Assembly: GCA_050289385.1 (NCBI GenBank)
Contig: JBNKFQ010000061.1
Span: 1 to 26,583, forward strand
DNA from: JBNKFQ01 sp050289385
GTDB taxonomy: Bacteria > Pseudomonadota > Gammaproteobacteria > Pseudomonadales > Porticoccaceae
Reading direction: 5' to 3'
DNA length: 26,583 bases
Shown here: piece by piece, positions 17,517 to 25,279 of the stretch
Position numbering within the stretch: position 1 is the first letter of the stretch
Layout of the letters: the number at the start of each line of letters is the position of its first letter
The notes under the pieces: generated by a model
The model's input: only the letters and a program-made list of their open reading frames with translations
What the model was told of the DNA's origin: nothing
The model's database searches: none
Position numbers and translations under genes: made by a program

Positions 17517-18854
17517 TTAAACTTTACTTTTTATGACGATATCAATGCATAGTCCCCCGCCGTCCCGGTTGCTGGCGGTAATTTTGCCGCCGTGCAATTC
17601 AACAGAACGCCGGGCGATAGCCAGCCCGAGTCCATAGCCGCCATCGTCGCGCTCTCGAGCCTGGCTGGTGCGCACGAACGGATCAAACAGGCGCTCCAGC
17701 ATATTCTCGGCCACGCCCTGGCCGCGGTCGCAAACCCGAATCAGAAAACCGTCGCTGGCCGCACTTAACTCTACATTCACCGTCGTGTGTTCGCCGGTGT
17801 ATTTAATGGCATTGCGAATGATGTTTTCCAGAGCTTGTCTGAGAAGTTCGGCGTCGGCCATGATTTCCGGCTGAATGGACGAATTTAGAATGACTTCGCG
17901 GTTGCGTGGTCGAGCTTCAAAATTGGCATCTTCCACGATGGTTTCCAGCAACGCGTTGACATCGACAAGTGATGTGCGGGTGTCTGCAACATCCGTTTCC
18001 ATTCGGGACAGAGTGAGTACCTGGCCTACCAACTCGTCCAACCGTTTGACATCTTTTTCGATGCGTTCGAGTTCGGTTTCGGTCATGGGGTCCCTGTTTT
18101 GACCATCTCGCCGCTTGCGCGATAGTCCGACGGCCATTTGCAAGCGCGCCAGTGGCGAGCGCAGTTCGTGCGACACATCTTGTAACAGTTGCTGTTGACC
18201 GCTAATCAGTGCTTGCAGCTTTTCTGCCATGCGGTCGAAATCGCGAGCGAGGTCGGCTATTTCATCCCGGCGTGTTCCCAAATCAGGAGCCACACGAATA
18301 TCGAGATCACCTTCGGAAAAACTGCGGCTGGCGCTGCTCAGTTTCTTGACCGGACGGCTCAGATAGCGGGCCAGCCAGAAACACATCAGCAGGCATACCA
18401 CCGATGTTATAGCCAACAATATACCGGGCATATTTCTGAATGGACGGGGGTGTCCGGGGCCGCGATGACCAAGTGAAATAACGTGGTAACTTTTCCCGGA
18501 AGGGGTTTTGACCGTTCGTTGCGGAAAGGTCAACGGAGTCTTTCTCGCGTGTTGGATAGCCCGCTGTAACCTGTGTGGCAGAGGCCTTTTCGTCAGGCTT
18601 TGGCCTTCATCATCCACCACCACAATGCGAAGTCGCCGCAAACCATCCAGTTCCCTGATCAATCGAATCGCTGCCTCTTCGCCACTTTGCTCTAGTGTGC
18701 GAGCAATGGTGAGGGTTTCCGGGCGCGAGGAATTATCGAAATACTCGCGTTCAAGATAATCGTGGTAGAGCTTTGTGCCCCACAGTGCGGCGGCAATAAT
18801 GACGACATAAGCGAGCCAGAAGGCTGAAAACAATTTCCAGAAGAGACGCCCCAT
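17517..18854 (-). CDS. CpxA-like sensor histidine kinase
   Basis: The 445-aa product has membrane helices at about 7-26 and 143-163 enclosing a periplasmic sensor of about 115 residues. A HAMP domain follows (about 164-217, ending RDEIADLARDFDRMAEKL), then the phospho-acceptor H229 in DVSHELRSPLARLQ. ATPase boxes are N (ENIIRNAIKY), G1 (DRGQG), F (FDPFVR) and G2 (GYGLGLAIARR). It should autophosphorylate on envelope stress and pass phosphate to the adjacent regulator. CpxA is favoured over EnvZ or other kinases because of the CpxP-like neighbour and the TTTAC boxes. The gene overlaps the regulator's stop codon (ATG 18852-18854 within CATCA), showing coupling. The sensor region is basic and rich in His/Arg/Pro near residues 124-140 (HVISLGHRGPGHPRPFR), not a typical CpxA feature that I know. 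Confidence 0.9.
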   Translation of the reverse strand: MGRLFWKLFSAFWLAYVVIIAAALWGTKLYHDYLEREYFDNSSRPETLTIARTLEQSGEEAAIRLIRELDGLRRLRIVVVDDEGQSLTKRPLPHRLQRAIQHARKTPLTFPQRTVKTPSGKSYHVISLGHRGPGHPRPFRNMPGILLAITSVVCLLMCFWLARYLSRPVKKLSSASRSFSEGDLDIRVAPDLGTRRDEIADLARDFDRMAEKLQALISGQQQLLQDVSHELRSPLARLQMAVGLSRKRRDGQNRDPMTETELERIEKDVKRLDELVGQVLTLSRMETDVADTRTSLVDVNALLETIVEDANFEARPRNREVILNSSIQPEIMADAELLRQALENIIRNAIKYTGEHTTVNVELSAASDGFLIRVCDRGQGVAENMLERLFDPFVRTSQARERDDGGYGLGLAIARRSVELHGGKITASNRDGGGLCIDIVIKSKV

Positions 18855-19561
18855 CAGTTGCTCTTCCCGATTTCATCTGCGGGTGTCAACTGATAGCCGA
18901 TACCGCGTACGGTATGGATTTGCGGGCCGTTGCAGTTACCGCTGCCGAGTTTGCGGCGCAGGTGGCTGATGTGCATGTCGATGCTGCGGTCGTATCTGGT
19001 CAGCGCCTTGCCCAGCGCCTCCTCGGACAGCGTTTCCTTGGTGACCACGGTGTCCGGTTGGCGAATCAGGCAAAGCAAAATATTAAATTCAGAGCTGGTG
19101 AGTTCCATAATTTTATTGTTGAGCAGCGCCCGGCGCGCAGCTGGCTGGACCGAAAGGTTGCCCATGGCCAGCTCGCTTGTCTGAACATCGTGTTCGGATA
19201 GTTGAAAGCGCCTCAGGATAGCCCTCAGGCGGGCAATCAGCTCTCTGGGATTAAAAGGCTTGGGCAGATAGTCGTCGGCGCCCATTTCCAGGCCGACAAT
19301 ACGATCGATATCTTCGCCGCGAGCCGTAAGCATCAGCACTGGCAGCCGCATGTTTTTGCGAATGTGGCGCAGAGTATCGAAGCCATTCATTCCCGGCAGC
19401 ATAACGTCAAGAATGACAGCACTGTATTTGCCACTGCTGGCTTGACGCGCCCCGTCTTCGCCGTTGTGAGCACAGTCGGTGTCAAAACCTTCGAGCGACA
19501 AGTAGTCGCAGACCATCTCGCACAGCTCAATATCGTCATCAATAATCAGGATATTTGTCAT
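18854..19561 (-). CDS. CpxR-like response regulator (OmpR family)
   Basis: The start is placed at ATG 19559-19561, giving 235 aa that open directly with the receiver strand MTNILIIDDD. A longer open frame to 19678 adds 39 residues unlike any receiver. The receiver domain has acidic D8-D10, phospho-acceptor D52 (ILDVMLPG), T79 and K101 (PKPF). The winged-helix DNA-binding domain (about 130-228) ends in SIDMHISHLRRKLG and VRGIGYQL. It is expected to bind the TTTAC array in the divergent promoter, activating its own operon and the CpxP-like gene. The stop overlaps the kinase ATG. The ribosome binding site is weak. Confidence 0.92.
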   Translation of the reverse strand: MTNILIIDDDIELCEMVCDYLSLEGFDTDCAHNGEDGARQASSGKYSAVILDVMLPGMNGFDTLRHIRKNMRLPVLMLTARGEDIDRIVGLEMGADDYLPKPFNPRELIARLRAILRRFQLSEHDVQTSELAMGNLSVQPAARRALLNNKIMELTSSEFNILLCLIRQPDTVVTKETLSEEALGKALTRYDRSIDMHISHLRRKLGSGNCNGPQIHTVRGIGYQLTPADEIGKSN

Positions 19562-19712
19562 ATACAGGTCACGGGTCAGGCGGCGAACGACCAATTGCAA
19601 ACGCTCTAAAGCTGTATGGTTTTTAGCTTCTGGCGTCCGACGTCCGAGATGTTTTCTCTTGTTGCCATGATGCCACATGAATAAAGGTCTTTGCCCAGAT
19701 TTATGGCTATGA

Positions 19713-19759
19713 TTTACAAAGATTTACACGATTTTTACAGTCAGCTTACCCAAGCTTAC
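19713..19759. promoter_or_regulatory. Array of five CpxR-type half-sites
   Basis: TTTAC occurs at 19713, 19723 and 19734, and CTTAC at 19745 and 19755 (start positions). The steps are 10, 11, 11 and 10 bases, one helical turn each. On the minus strand the first two form GTAAA-N5-GTAAA, identical to the established CpxR box. The array lies in the 292-base divergent gap, 95 bases before the CpxP-like ATG and about 150 bases before the regulator's ATG, so it could serve both promoters. A possible -10 (TAGGAT, 19772-19777) lies to its right. Confidence 0.75.
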
Positions 19760-19853
19760 AGACGGTGGGCGTAGGATTCAGGCTGCAAGAGGCAGGAATT
19801 GCGAAATGCGGGTTCCCGGGCCTCATTTTTAATCGCTACAGGAGAACTCCAGG

Positions 19854-20363
19854 ATGAAGATTTTGACAAAAGCGACCACTGTATTTGTGGCTCTGATGGG
19901 AGCGTTGACAGTTACCGCTGCTATTGCCGCCAATCACCATGGTGGCAAGCGAGGTATGCACGCTGGCGGCATGGGCGGAGAGCGTATGATTGAGATGATG
20001 GCTCAAAAACTGGAATTAAGTGATGAGCAAAAAGATCAGATGCGTGCTATTCACGACGAAATTCGGCCGCAACTGCGTACACTGCGAGAGGAACTTTGGG
20101 AATCTCGCAAGGCGCTGCGCGAAGCGGTAAATAATGGTGCCAGCCAGGAAGAAATAGAGCAAATGGCCGCGGCACAAGGTAATTTGCACAGTGAAATGAT
20201 CGTGTTGCATGCTCAAATACAACGTCGTATCGGCGACATTCTGACGGAAGAGCAACGCCTCAGGGCCGACGAATTGCACGACCAAATGAAAGAGCGGCGC
20301 CATCATCGCCGTGGCGGTCGGCGTGATGACGATGTTGATGAGAGCGATGACGACCGGGTGTAG
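19854..20363 (+). CDS. CpxP/Spy-family periplasmic protein
   Basis: The 169-aa product has a signal peptide ending near residue 25 (TAAIAA). The mature body carries two LTxxQ-family motifs, LSDEQKDQM and LTEEQRLRADEL, joined by long amphipathic helices (LRTLREELWESRKALREAVNN). CpxP and Spy are periplasmic helical dimers: CpxP restrains CpxA, while Spy is a chaperone. The context next to cpxRA-like genes and a Cpx box favours a CpxP-type feedback role. Odd features are a His/Met/Gly-rich N-terminus (NHHGGKRGMHAGGMGG), which might bind metal, and a basic His/Arg patch followed by an Asp-rich tail. CAGGAG and CCAGG precede the ATG. A strong terminator follows. Confidence 0.88.
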   Translation: MKILTKATTVFVALMGALTVTAAIAANHHGGKRGMHAGGMGGERMIEMMAQKLELSDEQKDQMRAIHDEIRPQLRTLREELWESRKALREAVNNGASQEEIEQMAAAQGNLHSEMIVLHAQIQRRIGDILTEEQRLRADELHDQMKERRHHRRGGRRDDDVDESDDDRV

Positions 20364-20398
20364 TGAGTGACTCTTTGTATTTCTCACAATATCTTCTG

Positions 20399-20424
20399 AA
20401 CCGCCGCTTTGCGGCGGTTTTTGT
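20399..20424 (+). terminator. Rho-independent terminator after the CpxP-like gene
   Basis: AACCGCCGC (20399-20407), loop TTT, then GCGGCGGTT (20411-20419) and a T-rich tail (TTTTGTTT) give a classic intrinsic terminator 36 bases after the stop. It insulates cassette 3 from the Cpx promoter. The following stretch to 20695 shows no convincing gene of its own, although the sigma-3 frame is open from 20492. Confidence 0.9.
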
Positions 20425-20695
20425 TTGGACCTGCGGCCAACCCTCGCCAAAACGACTATTCTTGCTGCATTGCCGGTCTTGATGTCCGGTTATGGCAGCC
20501 AGCCACGTCATCACTGATAAACAGGCAACTGATGGCCATGTGAGCGTGCTGCATAACGCTGTGTATCAAAAGAAAAATGTCTACGTTACTGAAAACGATG
20601 TAACGTCAGATGTTGGCACTACTTTAAAACGGCCATGTGGGTCTGGAGATGTCTTGCCCGAAGACAGACATAACAACCAGTTGCCGATCGGCCCG

Positions 20696-21175
20696 ATGTT
20701 TCGACGATATCGTTTGGAAATAGCCAACACGATATACAAACGGCTTGGGTCTCGAGATCTTGCATAAGATTTGACGCAGGAAGTATTTGTACGCGTTCTG
20801 GCGGCTGCTCGCCGCTCACCTATTGAAAATCCGCGTGCTTTTTTACACCAGATTGCTCGCAACCTTGTTATTGATCACCTCAGAAAAAAAGCCAATGAGA
20901 GCAGTACCTTTGACGAGCAGCCCGAAACCCGGGATACCCTGGATACATCCCCTCCGGTCGAGCAACAAATTATTGATCGCCATGAATTTGAGCGATTTAA
21001 AAAAGTGGTTGAAAGCTTGCCTCTCAAGTGTCGGCAAGTATTTATTTTGCGAAAAATCGAAGGGCTCTCTTATGACGACATCGCAAAAAAGCTCAATATG
21101 TCGAAAGCGGCTGTGGAAAAGCAGATAGTGCGTGGTTTGAAAAGCTGCCGTGAGCAGCTCGGTCGCCACAATTAA
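20696..21175 (+). pseudogene. ECF sigma factor, FecI type, with in-frame TAA (cassette 3)
   Basis: Reading through a single TAA (20765-20767) gives one continuous ECF sigma factor. Before the stop is MFRRYRLEIANTIYKRLGSRDLA, and after it DLTQEVFVRVLAAARR, both in the same frame. Together they form region 2, where the family normally reads A-E-D-L-x-Q-E-V-F, so the stop sits exactly at the conserved Glu. GAA to TAA is one base change. Region 4 is intact (YDDIAKKLNMSKAAVEKQIVRGL). A restart at TTG 20771 would lose the start of region 2. The start at ATG 20696 is chosen for where homology begins; the frame is open from ATG 20492 but that part is not sigma-like. The stop lies 12 bases before the FecR ATG. 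Probably inactive unless the stop is read through. Confidence 0.85.
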
Positions 21176-21187
21176 AGGGTTGATATT

Positions 21188-22213
21188 ATGGACAACAAAT
21201 CTGACAAGCCTTGTGCCATTGACAATACTGTTGTTGACGAGGCCGCGCAATGGTTCAAGCGGCTGTCGGATAAAAATGTATCGCCGGGTGACTGGCACGG
21301 TTTTGAGCAGTGGCTGGCTCAGGATAACGCAAATAAAACTGCTTATGATGAATTTTCGGCTATCTGGAATAACCCGCATTTCGACGCCGTTCTGCTGGAT
21401 GCGTCCGAAGATTCGGCATGGTTGGCCAGGATGTCCGCTCAGACAAATGTCGTTTCTCCAGGTTTTGGCGATCGCAAAAAGCGAGTTGCTTTTGCGGTAG
21501 CTGCCAGTGTGCTGTTGGCGACAGTGATCGGGTTGTTTTTATTTGATCGGGAGCTTTCAAAACCGCAAGAATGGGCTTACCAGACAGATGTTGGTGAGCG
21601 GCAAGATGTGGTTCTCGCAGACGGTTCCGAAATTACCCTGAATACCGACACCCGTTTGGTTGTCACCTACAGCGGGGAAGTGCGGAGTGTGCATTTGCCG
21701 AGAGGAGAGGCTTACTTTCGGGTAGCACCTGAAGGTCGCCCGTTTCAGGTGACCGGTGGTTCCGGGCTGGTTACGGTGTTGGGTACCGCATTTGAAGTGA
21801 AAGTATCGCCTGCACAAATGGTGGTGTCGGTAGACAGTGGCAGAGTTGCCGTTGGCCCGGAAAATATCGGCCAATCGGATGCGGCGTCGACCCGAATAGA
21901 ATTGACTGCAAACCAGCGTGTGGCGGTAACCGACCAACAGCTTGGCAGCCTGCAGCAGACAACTAATGGTGTAGCTGATTGGCTGGATGGCTGGCTTGAA
22001 TTTAATGATATGTCTTTGGTGCAGGTGACAGAAGAGCTGGATCGCTACTACGTTGGCGATATCCGCCTTGCCCGCCCCGAATTGTGGCAGTTGCGAGTTA
22101 CCGGTCGATTTGATTTGTCTGATGTAGAACGCGCGTTAAAAATTCTGGCGAAAAGTATGAAGCTGGGAATCCGGACATCGGGCGCCAGGGAAATTATTAT
22201 TGGCGAAATTTAA
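21188..22213 (+). CDS. FecR-like anti-sigma/signal transducer (cassette 3)
   Basis: The 341-aa product is intact. The N-terminal sigma-binding segment is at about 15-62 (AAQWFKRLSD, FEQWLAQDNANKTAYDEF), with one transmembrane helix at about 99-119. The periplasmic FecR domain is at about 130-225 (DVVLADGSEITLNTDTRL, RGEAYFRVAPEGRPFQV, VLGTAFEV), and a C-terminal STN-like part at about 258-338 has WLDGWLEFNDMSLVQVTEELDRYY. It should link receptor 3 to sigma 3, but both of those genes are interrupted. The ribosome binding site is modest (AAAGGG, 21174-21179). An open FecR between two broken partners suggests either recent decay or a retained, possibly cross-acting, role on another sigma factor. 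Confidence 0.92.
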   Translation: MDNKSDKPCAIDNTVVDEAAQWFKRLSDKNVSPGDWHGFEQWLAQDNANKTAYDEFSAIWNNPHFDAVLLDASEDSAWLARMSAQTNVVSPGFGDRKKRVAFAVAASVLLATVIGLFLFDRELSKPQEWAYQTDVGERQDVVLADGSEITLNTDTRLVVTYSGEVRSVHLPRGEAYFRVAPEGRPFQVTGGSGLVTVLGTAFEVKVSPAQMVVSVDSGRVAVGPENIGQSDAASTRIELTANQRVAVTDQQLGSLQQTTNGVADWLDGWLEFNDMSLVQVTEELDRYYVGDIRLARPELWQLRVTGRFDLSDVERALKILAKSMKLGIRTSGAREIIIGEI

Positions 22214-22291
22214 AAAATTGGCTGTCCGGTTTTAATTTTTAGTCTCGTCATCACTACTGTCAAAATACAGTGATAAACGAGGGATAAATAT

Positions 22292-24850
22292 ATGAGCAGT
22301 AACAAACCAGATGGAAAGCTTGAGTTGGCGCGGCATTCACTGAGAATAGCGTGCGCATTGACGGTTGTTGCGATTTGTGGGGGCGCGCCATTGGTTTTGG
22401 CGGATTCTAAAGATAAAATCTCCGCAATCGACAACAGGCTCGAGCAAAAATACGATATCTCTTTTTCTCCCCAGCCCATTGCTTCCGCATTGCAAGAACT
22501 TTCCCGCATTGCGGGATTTCAATTGGTTGGTAACTCGGCCTGGTTTGAAGGCAATATGACCCAACCTCTGGAAGGGCGCTTTTCAGCTTTTGAGGCGGTG
22601 GATAAATTGCTGTCGGCGAATGGCGTTCAATACCAGTAGGAAGGTGGCGATACACTGATGATTATTGGGCAGACGACCGGGGAGAGTGTTACTGAAGAAG
22701 AGAAAAAGAAAGATTTATCGAATGATCTGAAAGTAATCGAGGAAGTGTTGGTTACAGCATCCCGGCGTGTTCAGGCATTGCAGGATGTCCCTGCCGCTGT
22801 GTCCAGTGTTCGTCCCGAAGATTTTGTTAAAACCGGTTTGTCGTCACTGAGCGATGTAATTGCCCATACCCCGGGGTTGTATTTCAATAATGGTGGAGCG
22901 CCGGGCAAGGGTAGTATTACCGCTCGTGGCGTGGGTCAGCAGGCATTCACGCCGGTGGTGGCTGTGTATGTGGATAATGTTCCGGTTTCCAGCAACAGTC
23001 CTTGGGGCAGCTCACCTGGTGTTTCTGCTGATAATTTGCTGGGCGATGTCGAGCGGGTGGAGTTGTTAAAAGGCCCGCAAGGAACCTTGTATGGTGCAAC
23101 TTCTATAGGCGGAGCCGTCAAATACATAACGCGCAAACCGTCCCTGAGTGAGTTTCGAGGCAAGGCATCAATTGATTTGTCCAACACCCGGCATGGTGGG
23201 CAAAATCAAATTTATAGCGCCTCGTTAAGTGCCCCGGTGGTTGAAGACAGAATCGGGATAACGCTATCCGGCTATACCACGGATAATGCGGGTTTCGTCG
23301 ATCGAATCAACGCGACAAGCGGCGATTTGGTGCTCGAAAATGCCAATGCTTATGATGTAACGGGTTTGTCGGCCGATGTGCTGTTCAATCTGTCTGATGA
23401 TCTTGAAGTCAGATTTAATATGATTGACATGAAATCTGAATATTCCGGTACCTCATACGTTGACTTGGCGGATGACGGTATGCCGCTCTATGGAAGTTTT
23501 CAAACCAGCCAGACTAATTCTCCAACTTCTAACCGGTCCAACTACTATATGGGTACCGTGGATTATCAGTTTGATTGGGCGACACTGACTGTCTCCAGCA
23601 GTTATATCGAGTTTTCCAGTGAATTGTCCCTTGATTTCACCGCTGCTTTCGCTGCAATGATCGATGACTCTGAAGGGAACCCTCCAGGCACGACAACAGC
23701 AGTGCCTTTTGTCGGAGATTCAGGTGAAGAAAAATACACTCATGAGGTGCGTCTTGTTTCGGAAGAAAACGGCTCTTATGAGTGGTTGGTGGGCGTTTAT
23801 TACACAGATGAACAGACGTTCAACAATCAGGTGGTTTGGGGAGTGCCGACGAATTTTAATCTTGGAATTCTTCAATTTCCCAGCCAATTTAATGAACTCG
23901 CTGTATATGGGAACTATACATATTATTTGACAAATAATTTTGATCTGTCGGTTGGTTTGCGTTTGAGCGACACCAAACTGGGTTTGCAAACCATCTCTTC
24001 GGGATTGCTTTTTGGCTCGGAAAATGACCCTATAGAAACAGCCAAAGACAGTACTTCGAGTTATCTTGTCACCGCGCGTTACCGACCAAGTGATAATTTG
24101 TCACTCTATGCGCGAATAGCGAGCGGTTATCGCCCGGCCTCAGCCAATCTACCGTTAGTGGATGTGGTAACCGGAGAACAGCTTAGCTCGACTTTTATCG
24201 AGGCGGATGAGGTGTGGAGTTATGAGGCAGGATTGAAAGGCAAGCTGTTTGATGGCCTGGCATTTTACGACCTGGCCCTTTGGTATATCGATTGGTCAGA
24301 TTTTCAGGCGACGCTTACAATTAATGGCGCCAGTGCAGCGGGCAACGCGAAAAACGGTATATCTGGTCAGGGTGGGGAAGCAAGCATCACTGTCAATCCG
24401 CTTGACGGACTTAGTATCACTTCAAATATAGCTTACACAAACAGTGTACTAAATGAAGATGAGCCGGGGCTTTTTGGCTTGAAAGGGCAGCATATTGCCA
24501 ACACCCCATCCTGGACTGCCTCGGCCAGAATCAGACAGGACTTTACGGTAAGCGATGGCATAGAGGGCTACATTGGAGCAAATGTGCGGTATTCCGGAGA
24601 CAGGCGAAGTGCTTTTTCCAATGACACACTGGCGCCGGTGGTTAATGTTCCAACAGATGCATATACCTTGATTGGTTTGAACGCAGGGCTCACGAAGGGA
24701 AATGTTGGCATAAACTTTTATATAACCAACTTGCTCAACAAAGAGGCGTATTCAAATGCCTATGGCTATCGAGTAGGTTCTGTCGCCATCAGAAATGCGG
24801 CGCCTGTAATGCCCAGAACAATTGGCGCTTCAATTTCGTATGAGTTTTGA
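22292..24850 (+). pseudogene. FecA-type TonB-dependent receptor with in-frame TAG (cassette 3)
   Basis: The start ATG 22292 has GAGGGA upstream. The first 115 codons encode a signal peptide (cleavage near LVLA, residue 37) and most of an STN domain, then TAG at 22637-22639. The same frame continues after the stop (EGGDTLMIIGQTT), finishing the STN domain. The TonB box follows (IEEVLVTA, about 149-156), then the plug (TPGLYFNN, ITARGVG, VELLKGPQGTLYGATSIGGAV) and a complete barrel ending ASISYEF. Without the stop it would be about 852 residues, a normal transducing receptor. Restart at ATG 22658 would give a protein without signal peptide, unable to reach the outer membrane. The TonB box and plug differ more from receptors 1 and 2 than those do from each other. 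Confidence 0.88.
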
Positions 24851-24980
24851 TGTATGTTGGGCTGAATTCATATAAATATAAAGCAGTTTGTACCGTCAAG
24901 TTATTCCATGAAGTGATGAAGGGTCAGCCGGATGCGTGGAACCAGGAATTCCGGCTCGCTTATAACACCCGGATTGTTGT

Positions 24981-25027
24981 CAACCCGAACCCTGTAGCGA
25001 TACTGCTGCGGGGTCCGGGTTGGTTTT
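24981..25027 (+). terminator. Terminator after cassette 3
   Basis: CAACCCG (24981-24987) pairs with CGGGTTG (25016-25022). Inside a one-base mismatch, ACCC pairs with GGGT. GTTTTTC follows, so this is a good intrinsic terminator. The 429-base gap 24851-25279 otherwise holds a small hairpin at 25075-25099 (GATCG-CCAT against ATGGCCGATC) and no supported gene. Confidence 0.7.
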
Positions 25028-25279
25028 TCATGCCCCCCTCGGAAGAAAGCTGACAATCCCTCCCGTTCTGACCCGATCGCCATACTTTTATGGCCGATCG
25101 CCTGCAATTTGGACATGGTCACACTATAAAATTGAATGTTGGATTGGTTGCGTATGTGGGGCCGAAGTGCCCGTTGCCCACAATAATTGGTCGATTGTAA
25201 CGGGCATCGCGCAGGGATGGTGCTGTCAACCAGAAAACTGAATATTCGAACAGAGCAGATCACTGAATTACGAGTGCAC

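Noticed and set aside
19562..19678. N-terminal extension of the CpxR-like regulator
   Set aside because: The receiver domain begins exactly at the ATG ending at 19561. The 39 extra residues are unlike any receiver.
20765..22639. Selenocysteine or pyrrolysine recoding at the two internal stops
   Set aside because: The codons are TAA and TAG. Selenocysteine uses TGA, and no pyrrolysine genes or reason for pyrrolysine in these families is visible. Simple nonsense mutation is more economical.
24847..25053. 68-codon frame overlapping the end of receptor 3
   Set aside because: It spans the terminator hairpin and has low-complexity, non-homologous sequence, so it is more likely a chance frame.
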